NCBI GenBank assembly: GCA_003168235.1
Contig: PMSZ01000422.1
Coordinates: forward strand, 619-7,456
DNA: 6,838 nucleotides
From: Acidobacteriaceae bacterium
GTDB taxonomy: Bacteria; Acidobacteriota; Terriglobia; Terriglobales; Acidobacteriaceae
Direction: 5' to 3'
Part shown: in pieces, positions 1 to 5,206 of the stretch
How the letters are laid out: every line of letters begins with the position of its first letter
How positions within the stretch are numbered: the first letter of the stretch is position 1
Notes under the pieces: generated by a model
Seen by the model: only the letters and a program-made list of their open reading frames with translations
Database searches by the model: none
Told to the model about the DNA's origin: nothing
Made by a program: the position numbers and the translations under genes

Positions 1-34
1 GAGACCTGAGACCTGAGACCTGTAACCTGGTTTC
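1..34. repeat. Heptamer tandem repeat at window edge, downstream of trxB
   Basis: Bases 1-28 are four consecutive 7-bp units: GAGACCT three times, then GTAACCT. On the minus strand they read AGGTCTC three times and AGGTTAC. The run starts at the window edge, so its left extent is unknown. It ends six bases before the trxB stop codon (35-37). The period and the AGGT core match the heptamers in the two elements flanking hpf, so this may be one arm of a third, cut-off copy. That relationship is inferred. Confidence 0.7.
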
Positions 35-964
35 TCACAGTCCTTCCTCTTCCAGATATTTCTCCACTTCAAGCGCCGCCATGCAACCCGAACCCGCGGC
101 CGTGATGGCTTGGCGATAGCGCCGATCTTGCACGTCGCCGCAGGCAAACACACCGGGAACTTTCGTGAATACGTTCTTGTGCGTAATCAGGTAGCCATCG
201 GCGTCAGCATCGAGTTGGCCTTCGAACACCTTCGCATTCGGAATGTGCCCAATCCCAAGAAACATGGCGCTGACCGGAAGGTCCCAGCTCTCGCCACTCT
301 TCCGATTGCGCAGACGCAGCGCAGTGACTTCTTTCTTGCTCACGTCGAGAACGTCGTCGACCACCGTATCAGTCAGAAACTCGATCTTCGGATTCGCGCG
401 CGCGCGGTCAAGCATGATTTTCGAGGCGCGAAACTGCTCGCGACGATGGATCAGCGTCACCTTGCTCGCGAAACGCGTCAGAAACGTGGCTTCTTCCATG
501 GCGGAGTCGCCGCCGCCGATCACCGCGATTTCCTTGCCCGAGAAGAAAAATCCATCGCAAGTCGCGCAAGAAGAAACACCGTGGCCGATCAGCGCGTGTT
601 CATTCGGCAAACCGAGCCATCGCGCCGACGCGCCACTCGCAATGATCAGTGTCCGCGTCTGAACCATTTCTTTTCCAAAACTCAACTCGATCGGACGCTT
701 GCTCAAATCGGCTTTAACCACGTGCCCCATGCGGTACTCGGCGCCGAAACGCGAAGCTTGCTTGCGCATATTCTCGATCAACTCCGGTCCGGTAATGCCT
801 TCGGGAAAGCCGGGAAAATTTTCCACCAGCGTCGTCATCGACAATTGGCCGCCCGGTTCATGGCCTTCGATGATGAGCGGCTTTAGGTTAGCGCGGGCGC
901 TGTAAAGGGCAGCCGTGTGACCGGCGCATCCGGAGCCCACGATCACAACATTACGAATATCCAT
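35..964 (-). CDS. trxB: Thioredoxin reductase (NADPH, FAD-dependent)
   Basis: This cytoplasmic flavoenzyme passes electrons from NADPH through FAD and a redox disulfide to thioredoxin. The 309 residues match the usual length of low-molecular-weight thioredoxin reductases. Visible motifs in order: FAD-binding GSGCAG (10-15), EGHEPGGQL (33-41), TTLVENFPGF (44-53), active-site CATCDG (133-138), NADPH-binding GGGDSAMEEA (150-159), HRREQFRAS (173-181, the arginines typical of NADPH preference) and the C-terminal FAD site FACGDVQD (273-280) followed by YRQAITAAGSGCMAA. The first glycine motif has Cys13 where Pro is usual. The ATG at 964 fits the family N-terminus, although no clear Shine-Dalgarno precedes it. 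The gene lies 108 bp downstream of the secreted-protein gene on the same strand and ends six bases from a heptamer repeat. Identification is firm; which thioredoxin it serves cannot be seen here. Confidence 0.96.
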   Translation of the reverse strand: MDIRNVVIVGSGCAGHTAALYSARANLKPLIIEGHEPGGQLSMTTLVENFPGFPEGITGPELIENMRKQASRFGAEYRMGHVVKADLSKRPIELSFGKEMVQTRTLIIASGASARWLGLPNEHALIGHGVSSCATCDGFFFSGKEIAVIGGGDSAMEEATFLTRFASKVTLIHRREQFRASKIMLDRARANPKIEFLTDTVVDDVLDVSKKEVTALRLRNRKSGESWDLPVSAMFLGIGHIPNAKVFEGQLDADADGYLITHKNVFTKVPGVFACGDVQDRRYRQAITAAGSGCMAALEVEKYLEEEGL

Positions 965-1072
965 AAGAAGTTGGGAACAGCGGCTCCCAGTCCTGGTTAC
1001 TACTGCTAGATAGATTCGCGAAAATAGATTTCGCTTCAGACCGCTCCGGCGCCATCCACTTCGCCGGCAAAA

Positions 1073-1822
1073 CTAGGGACTCTTCTTGCTGTCGGCACCC
1101 GTGGTTGTTTTCGCGGAAGCCTTGGCCGCCGCGCCCATGCCCATGCGCGCCAATTCCTCCGGAATCAATTTGCGTGCGCCCAAAGCGTCGCGATAGTGCT
1201 CCATAATCGACGAGGCCGCGCGAAAGATCGGTTCATAAGCGCTCTGGTCCGTCGGTGGAGTTCCCTCTTCTCCCGAGCAGCGCGAAAGACCCACCGACGA
1301 CTTCCCGAAACGCTCCAGCCTCACTCGCGACACTGGCGTTCTGGTCGACAACATCGCGGCCGCCGAAGCCACGGCGGATGCGCTGTCTTCAATGGAAACC
1401 TCCATCACATCTTTGGGATCGCGCACCCGCAGCACCAGCGTCTCCACCATATTCTTCGCATCCATACTGAACGAGTATTGGACGTTGCTGAAGAGATTGG
1501 CGCTCGGAAACTCACGGCGAATCCGGACCCAGTCGGCAGCCGCTACCTCGCCCGGTGGCAGGGATGCCATGCCCGGGATCGGTGCGCTCGGATCAAGCAC
1601 AGAATGCCCCCGAGCCACTTCATACTCAGGCCCGAATAACGGCTTCCCCGGCACTTTGGCCAGCGCCGACGATAATTCCTTCTGCTCGTCAGCCGAAGGC
1701 TTGCACACATTGAGAACATTTACCTTTACCGGAGGCTGGCTGCTCGCAGGGGGTTGCTCGGCAACGGCCACGGCAGCCAGAACCATGCCCGCCGTCGTGA
1801 TCAGAATTTTGTGAGGGAACAC
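1073..1822 (-). CDS. Secreted hypothetical protein, two cysteines
   Basis: This 249-residue protein belongs to no family I can name. The N-terminus has a basic start and a hydrophobic stretch (about 6-20), ending in AVA before Glu22, a good signal peptidase I site. A periplasmic or extracellular location is therefore likely. The mature part has two cysteines, Cys40 (NVCKP) and Cys182 (SRCSG), which could form a disulfide once exported. A Pro/Ala/Ser segment follows the signal peptide, and the C-terminus is a low-complexity Ala/Lys/Thr tail (231-249). No transmembrane segment is seen after the signal peptide. The start codon is GTG: an in-frame TGA lies five codons upstream, so no longer start exists, and the signal peptide depends on this start. 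It may be co-transcribed with trxB downstream. Its resemblance to acidobacterial secreted hypotheticals is an impression, not a search result. Confidence 0.82.
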   Translation of the reverse strand: MFPHKILITTAGMVLAAVAVAEQPPASSQPPVKVNVLNVCKPSADEQKELSSALAKVPGKPLFGPEYEVARGHSVLDPSAPIPGMASLPPGEVAAADWVRIRREFPSANLFSNVQYSFSMDAKNMVETLVLRVRDPKDVMEVSIEDSASAVASAAAMLSTRTPVSRVRLERFGKSSVGLSRCSGEEGTPPTDQSAYEPIFRAASSIMEHYRDALGARKLIPEELARMGMGAAAKASAKTTTGADSKKSP

Positions 1823-1828
1823 GGCGAA

Positions 1829-1837
1829 ATTGTATCA
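1829..1837 (-). promoter_or_regulatory. Candidate extended -10 box for the secreted-protein gene
   Basis: The minus strand reads TGATACAAT: a TGn extension followed by TACAAT, five of six matches to the sigma-70 -10 consensus. It ends six bases before the GTG at 1822. Transcription starting at the usual distance would begin at or next to the start codon, giving a leaderless mRNA. That agrees with the absence of a Shine-Dalgarno sequence. No good -35 box is seen at 17 bp. The call rests on one short motif. Confidence 0.3.
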
Positions 1838-1945
1838 GGCGTAGCCAACTCGCACCTTTGGCTGGTGTCGTCAAACTGATTACGTCAGACTGAATACGCC
1901 GCTCGAATCGATATCCGGATGTCGCACCCGCGAAAAAACGGCACG

Positions 1946-2608
1946 TTAGTCGGCCGCACCCGACTCGACTTCGATGGCGCCATGACGGCGCAGCAACTGC
2001 GGCAGGTTCTGCGAAAACGCCGACCGCGGCAATACCATGTCGCAACCGACTTCGTGCGCTTTCTGCTTCAAATCGCCCTGCACGTGCGATAGAAATCCGA
2101 TGATCGACGTCCCTTTTTTCAGCTTGCTCTTCAGCTTCGGGATCAGTGTCAAAGGCTTGGCATTGGCGTTGTTCAAGTCGAAGATGATGAGAGAAGGTTT
2201 CTCTTCGCCGTTACTCTTCATCCGCTCGGTGAGTTCTTTCTCGTTCTTTACGAACTCCACTTTCACATTCATCTTTTGGCCCGTGGCCTGAATCTTGCTC
2301 AGGAAAAACAGGTCCTCGACAAATGCGAAAACGCGCGAAGCCGCGTCTTCTCGCGGCGCTGGCAATGGCTCGGGATCAACCACTGGATAAGACGCGGAAA
2401 AACCCGGCCGCCGCGGTCCCCGGTTGTTACCGTTATCGCCATTCAGATTGGCGCGATAGCTGTGGTCCATGGGAGCCGTAAAAATGCCCTGATGCTCCTG
2501 ATTCGGACGGCCCATCGGCCCGCCCGCTCCTCGTTTCGGCGCACGCCGTCCACGGCGTCGTTTGTGCCTTCCTCCGCCTCCGGAGGAATGTCCGGGTCCT
2601 GCATTCAT
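1946..2608 (-). CDS. Atypical response-regulator receiver protein with basic Gly/Arg tail
   Basis: This 220-residue protein has two parts. Residues 1 to about 90 look disordered: a Gly/Arg/Lys-rich stretch (10-30, including HKRRRGRR) then an Asn/Pro-rich segment. Residues 91-209 resemble a CheY-like receiver: beta-1 VFAFVED with the acidic pair Glu98-Asp99, the phospho-acceptor candidate Asp144 in LIIFDLNN, Ser174 in IIGFLSHV at the conserved Thr/Ser position, and VLPRSAF (192-198) where the Lys-Pro of ordinary receivers would sit. The invariant lysine therefore appears to be missing, replaced by Pro or Arg. This suggests a pseudo-receiver that may not use standard phosphorylation. There is no DNA-binding or enzymatic output domain; the basic tail could bind nucleic acid or acidic partners (inference). 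The ATG at 2608 follows AAGAGA on the mRNA, a weak Shine-Dalgarno. Downstream starts at Met32 or Met47 would remove most of the basic tail. Confidence 0.8.
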   Translation of the reverse strand: MNAGPGHSSGGGGRHKRRRGRRAPKRGAGGPMGRPNQEHQGIFTAPMDHSYRANLNGDNGNNRGPRRPGFSASYPVVDPEPLPAPREDAASRVFAFVEDLFFLSKIQATGQKMNVKVEFVKNEKELTERMKSNGEEKPSLIIFDLNNANAKPLTLIPKLKSKLKKGTSIIGFLSHVQGDLKQKAHEVGCDMVLPRSAFSQNLPQLLRRHGAIEVESGAAD

Positions 2609-2629
2609 ATTTTTCTCTTGTTAAGCGTT

Positions 2630-2668
2630 GAAGTTAATCCCCGAAGTTGATCCTCGAAGCCAATCCCC
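2630..2668. repeat. Three 13-bp tandem repeats upstream of receiver gene
   Basis: Three adjacent units lie at 2630-2642 (GAAGTTAATCCCC), 2643-2655 (GAAGTTGATCCTC) and 2656-2668 (GAAGCCAATCCCC). They begin 22 bp upstream of the receiver gene's ATG, at the place expected for a promoter or operator. The unit length is not a multiple of the DNA helical turn. Evenly spaced sites for a regulator are possible, but a slipped-strand duplication is equally possible. Confidence 0.65.
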
Positions 2669-2852
2669 GACAATCGATTCCTGGCCCGAATCTCAGCCCG
2701 ATTGTTTTGTCTTCCTCGCTGCCGGCGTGTCCAACCCCAGCGCAATGTGCTGTACACGTCGCGCAGTTGGATGCACGCAGTTCAAAATCGCTAGCCTACC
2801 GGCAGACCAAACTCCACATCGGCTGGATGCGATTCGACAACGATGCTCAAAC

Positions 2853-2866
2853 TTTGGAATTCCAAA
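2853..2866. promoter_or_regulatory. Perfect 14-bp palindrome, operator candidate
   Basis: TTTGGAATTCCAAA is a perfect inverted repeat with no spacer. It lies in the non-coding stretch upstream of the EAL-HDOD gene, 104 bp before the ATG of the small frame at 2971 and 268 bp before GTG 3135. The symmetry and size suit a dimeric transcription factor. No regulator can be named from it. Confidence 0.35.
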
Positions 2867-2874
2867 ATGTCGCT

Positions 2875-2896
2875 GTTCAGTCGTTGTTCAGTCGTA
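2875..2896. repeat. 11-bp tandem pair
   Basis: GTTCAGTCGTT at 2875-2885 is followed directly by GTTCAGTCGTA at 2886-2896, ten of eleven bases identical. It sits between two palindromes. The spacing is close to one helical turn, so two proteins could bind the same DNA face; a chance duplication cannot be excluded. Confidence 0.45.
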
Positions 2897-2897
2897 C

Positions 2898-2921
2898 TAA
2901 AACTAGGCGCCTGGAGTTTTA
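2898..2921. repeat. Palindrome with 7-bp arms and AGGCGCCT core
   Basis: Arms TAAAACT (2898-2904) and AGTTTTA (2915-2921) are perfect reverse complements. Between them is the self-complementary octamer AGGCGCCT (2905-2912) plus two extra G bases. It may be a second operator site. The near absence of a loop for the inner stem, and the lack of a gene ending just upstream, argue against a simple transcription terminator. Confidence 0.4.
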
Positions 2922-2970
2922 TTTGGCGCGAACGGCCAGCCTGGAAGCATGGCCATTTGGGAACATCTTG

Positions 2971-3138
2971 ATGGTACTCGTGAAACCGCCGAATACGCAA
3001 GCGGAGAATGCTCCGGTTTTCCACATCGAGATTACCAAAGTGAGCCAGAATCCGCTTTCCGCCGCGGCAACGTCCCGAATCTTTACAGGCGCCGTCTCTC
3101 TGAAGTTCCCGGCTACCACGCCGATGGAACAGAAGTGA
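2971..3138 (+). CDS. Doubtful small ORF overlapping the EAL-HDOD start
   Basis: This is a possible 55-residue protein from ATG 2971 to TGA 3136-3138. The frame stays open upstream to TTG 2647. Third-position GC is high across the segment, unlike the overlapping frame read from ATG 2949. A GGGAA stretch lies about ten bases before the ATG. Its stop overlaps the preferred GTG of the EAL-HDOD gene in a GTGA arrangement, typical of translational coupling. Against it: there is no recognised domain, the residues are not distinctive, and the segment lies in a repeat-rich regulatory region. It could be a leader peptide, a short partner protein, or nothing. Confidence 0.22.
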   Translation: MVLVKPPNTQAENAPVFHIEITKVSQNPLSAAATSRIFTGAVSLKFPATTPMEQK

Positions 3139-4391
3139 AACCCGCGCCCGCCACAACGAAAGACATCACTCCAGATCCTCTGGCTCGGCCCGGACAACGT
3201 TTCGTCGCCCGCCAGCCCATTCTTGACAAATCGCTGAATGTGTTCGGGTATGAACTTCTTTTTCGCAACGGTATCGAAGATTTCTTCAACGCCGATCCCG
3301 AAAGCGCGGCCCGCTCTACCTTGGACACCTCGTTGCTTCTCGGTATCGGCGCCCTTTGCGGAAACCGGCTTGCCTTCGTGAACTGTACCCGCGACGTGTT
3401 GTTCAAAGATCTGATCACGCTGCTGCCACCCAACCAGGTCGTGGCCGAAATTCTGGAAACCGTGGAGCCCGAAGACCGCGTGATTGAAGCCTGCAAACGC
3501 CTCAAGTCATTTGGCTATCGCATCGCTCTCGACGATTTTGCCCCGAACGATCCCCGCATACCTCTCTGCGAGTTTGCCGACATCATCAAGGTCGACATAC
3601 GAGCCACCAGGCCCGAGGAACGCGCCGGCATGATGCGCCGGTTTGGGTCTGCCAAGTGCAAGATGCTGGCGGAAAAACTCGAATCGCCACACGAGTTTCA
3701 ACAAGCCCGTGACATGGGCTTCGTCTATTTTCAGGGATACTTCTTCTGTCGCCCAGAACTCGTCATCGGCCGCGAAGTTCCCGCCAGCCGCCTGCACTAT
3801 ATGCGGCTGCTCGAATTGGTCTCCCGATCCGAACTCGACATGCCTGAAGTCGAGAAGCTCCTCAAGGGGGAGCCCTCGATTTCTTACCGTCTGCTCCGCT
3901 ATCTGAATTCACCGGTCTTCGGAATTGCCCTTGAAATCAAGTCGATTCGCCACGCCATCGCCATCCTGGGAGAACGCGAACTGCGGCGCTGGATCCGGCT
4001 CGTGGTCACGGTAAGCGCGGCCGAACAGAAGTGCAGTGAGCTCGTCCTGATGGCATTAACGCGCGCCCGTTTTTGCGAACTGGTCTCTCAGCACATGCCC
4101 ATCAAGTACGACTCTTTCCTGATGGGTTTGCTTTCCATTATGGACGCCATCCTCGAGGTCAGCATGGATACCCTCCTCGAACAACTGCCCATGGAGCACG
4201 AAATCAAGATCGCTCTGCTCGGCCAACCCGGCACTCTCCGTCCCCTTTACCAACTCATGCTGTCGCAAGAGTCGGGCGAATGGACGCAATCAACCGAACT
4301 GGCCAGGCAATTGAATATCTCCGATGAATCTGTCGCCTCAGCCTGGTTTCAGGCGATGCAGTGGGCGCAGGATGCAACCGGCAGCAAGTGA
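3135..4391 (+). CDS. EAL-HDOD domain signalling protein (YuxH type)
   Basis: With GTG 3135 as start this is a 418-residue cytoplasmic protein with an N-terminal EAL domain (about 22-210) and a C-terminal HDOD domain (about 215-400). Residues aligning with c-di-GMP phosphodiesterase catalytic positions are present: Glu40 in YELLFR, Asn83 in FVNC, Glu108 in AEILE, Asp133-Asp134 in LDDF, Lys152 in IKVD, Glu180 in LAEKLE and Gln200 in FQGYFF. The loop after DDF reads APNDP instead of the usual GTGYSSL type, so hydrolysis is uncertain. The HDOD part shows SISYRLLRYLNSPVFG and the AIAILGERELRRW helix; HDOD proteins usually act as signalling scaffolds. A longer start at ATG 2949 would give 480 residues, but the extra 62 look non-coding. 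The family begins close to RFVARQPILD (22-31), and GTG overlaps the stop of a small upstream frame. It converges with hpf across a palindromic element. Confidence 0.9.
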   Translation: MKPAPATTKDITPDPLARPGQRFVARQPILDKSLNVFGYELLFRNGIEDFFNADPESAARSTLDTSLLLGIGALCGNRLAFVNCTRDVLFKDLITLLPPNQVVAEILETVEPEDRVIEACKRLKSFGYRIALDDFAPNDPRIPLCEFADIIKVDIRATRPEERAGMMRRFGSAKCKMLAEKLESPHEFQQARDMGFVYFQGYFFCRPELVIGREVPASRLHYMRLLELVSRSELDMPEVEKLLKGEPSISYRLLRYLNSPVFGIALEIKSIRHAIAILGERELRRWIRLVVTVSAAEQKCSELVLMALTRARFCELVSQHMPIKYDSFLMGLLSIMDAILEVSMDTLLEQLPMEHEIKIALLGQPGTLRPLYQLMLSQESGEWTQSTELARQLNISDESVASAWFQAMQWAQDATGSK

Positions 4392-4497
4392 AAAACAAGG
4401 TCAGAGGTAAGATTTAAGAAGTAAGATTGCAGAAGCAAAAGCGCCGATGCGCCTTTGCTTCCACCTCTGCAATCTGACCTCTAACCTCTGCAATTAA
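4392..4497. repeat. Heptamer-phased palindromic element, copy A
   Basis: The element fills the space between the convergent EAL-HDOD and hpf stop codons. The left arm is five phased heptamers (4398-4432), starting AGGTCAG and AGGTAAG. The right arm, read on the minus strand, is four phased heptamers (4494-4467): ATTGCAG, AGGTTAG, AGGTCAG, ATTGCAG. The tip is a strong stem, 4432-4444 with 4449-4461 (12 of 13 pairs, loop CGAT). It shares with copy B a 21-bp left end, the core CCGATGCGC (4444-4452) and the right end ACCTCTGCAATTA. It may block read-through from both sides, but no T-run follows the stem on either strand, so it is not a classic intrinsic terminator. Confidence 0.8.
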
Positions 4498-4498
4498 C

Positions 4499-5092
4499 CT
4501 ATGGCGCCTCAATCAACTCCATCTTGCCGTCCCGTGTCCGGTGCAGCACCATCAACGAGCCTTTGGGATCGCGGAAGACGAAAACATCTTTGTCGCGAAA
4601 ATGTGCCTCTTTGATCGCCTCCTCCAGCGTCATCGGACGGAGCGCAACCGAATCCCGGGCCTGCACCAGATGCACTTCGGTGGTCCGTGCCACCGAAGGA
4701 AACTTGTGAACTAGCACGGAAACGCTGGTAGTTTCCGCTGGTCCGAGCGTGGCCTCGAGGTTTCGTTCCAGCAACTGGCCATCAAATTTCTTGACCGCCT
4801 TGCGTTTCTTGCTCAGCCACTTAGTCTTATATTTCAGCGCCTGCTTGTGCAGATGTTCCAGCGCCTCGCTGACCGCTGACATCATGTCGGCGGTCTCAGC
4901 CAGCCCCACGATAGGACCATGGGGTGGGTCAATCGCGATTTCCGCCTTGTGCCGCCGCTTTTCCACCGCCAGCGTCACCTTCGTCTCGAATCGGTCGCCC
5001 AGAATTTTGCGGATTTTATTGATTCCGGTTTCAACTTCCTTGCGAATGGTGGGATTAAGGTCGTACTTCCTCGCGGTATATTCCACGTTCAT
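4499..5092 (-). CDS. hpf: Ribosome hibernation-promoting factor, long form (HPF/RaiA)
   Basis: This 197-residue protein matches long-form HPF, which binds the small ribosomal subunit at the mRNA/tRNA site and pairs 70S ribosomes into inactive 100S dimers in stationary or starved cells. Residues 1 to about 100 are the ribosome-binding domain: VEYTARKYDLNP at the start, VEKRRHKAEIAI (43-54), then a basic helix with KYKTKWLSKKRK (87-98). A variable linker follows. Residues about 146-196 are the dimerisation domain, with LRPMTLEEAI (151-160), DVFVFRDP (169-176) and VLHRTRDGKMELIE (182-195). Short forms end near residue 110, so this is clearly the long form. The ATG at 5092 is preceded by GGGAAGG eight bases upstream. 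It follows rpoN on the same strand, a widely conserved pairing, but here the two are separated by a palindromic element. A second copy of that element follows its stop codon. Confidence 0.95.
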   Translation of the reverse strand: MNVEYTARKYDLNPTIRKEVETGINKIRKILGDRFETKVTLAVEKRRHKAEIAIDPPHGPIVGLAETADMMSAVSEALEHLHKQALKYKTKWLSKKRKAVKKFDGQLLERNLEATLGPAETTSVSVLVHKFPSVARTTEVHLVQARDSVALRPMTLEEAIKEAHFRDKDVFVFRDPKGSLMVLHRTRDGKMELIEAP

Positions 5093-5106
5093 TGAGTGCC
5101 TTCCCG

Positions 5107-5206
5107 GAAAACAAGGTCAGAGGTAAGAGGTCAGATTTCATAGGTAAGAAAACCCGATGCGCGGTTGGTTTTACCTCTGAAATCCGACCTCTGACCTCTG
5201 CAATTA
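5107..5206. repeat. Heptamer-phased palindromic element, copy B, within rpoN-hpf
   Basis: This copy fills most of the rpoN-hpf intergenic gap. The left arm holds phased heptamers from 5114 to 5148 (AGGTCAG, AGGTAAG, AGGTCAG, ATTTCAT, AGGTAAG). The right arm on the minus strand holds ATTGCAG, AGGTCAG, AGGTCGG and ATTTCAG (5204-5177). Over a 31-bp stretch the arms pair at 27 positions, and AACC/GGTT closes an 8-base loop CGATGCGC (5155-5162). The right end includes the rpoN stop codon: its last A (5204) is the first base of the first heptamer. Transcribed in the rpoN-hpf message, it would form a long hairpin ending shortly before the hpf ribosome-binding site. Confidence 0.85.

Larger units (their letters stand above)
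2609..3134. other. Divergent intergenic region with several short repeats
   Basis: This 526-bp stretch separates the minus-strand receiver gene from the plus-strand EAL-HDOD gene and should carry promoters for both. It holds a 13-bp tandem repeat next to the receiver gene, a perfect 14-bp palindrome, an 11-bp tandem pair and a further palindrome, all listed separately. Reading frames on both strands cross it, but none shows recognisable domains. In the plus frame starting at TTG 2647, third-position GC looks mixed until about 2970 and clearly higher from there to 3138, so only the last part could plausibly be coding. Confidence 0.55.

Noticed and set aside
110..905. Long plus-strand reading frames opposite trxB, up to 258 codons
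   Set aside because: They mirror the codon bias of trxB on the other strand, have no domain-like sequence, and trxB is certain.
972..989. Inverted repeat TGGGA/TCCCA just upstream of the trxB start
   Set aside because: Five base pairs with an 8-base loop is too weak to claim a regulatory hairpin.
1018..1034. Small stem-loop (GCGAAA/TTTCGC, 5-base loop) between the secreted-protein gene and trxB
   Set aside because: The stem is only six base pairs with no T-run on either strand, so it could easily be chance and is not a convincing terminator.
1871..1893. Near-repeat TCAAACTGA / TCAGACTGA upstream of the secreted-protein gene
   Set aside because: Two 9-bp copies with one mismatch are too short to separate from chance without comparison to relatives.
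2949..3134. Extended N-terminus of the EAL-HDOD protein from ATG 2949
   Set aside because: The extra 62 residues have non-coding third-position composition and the family starts just before RFVARQPILD. The GTG at 3135 fits better, although the longer start cannot be fully excluded.
4432..4461. Intrinsic terminator for the EAL-HDOD and hpf genes
   Set aside because: The stem is strong, but neither strand has a T-run after it. It is better described as the tip of the repeat element.
4392..5206. CRISPR-like or IS-like reading of the two similar elements
   Set aside because: Only two palindromic copies exist, separated by an intact housekeeping gene, with no spacer array, cas gene, transposase or terminal inverted repeats bounding hpf.
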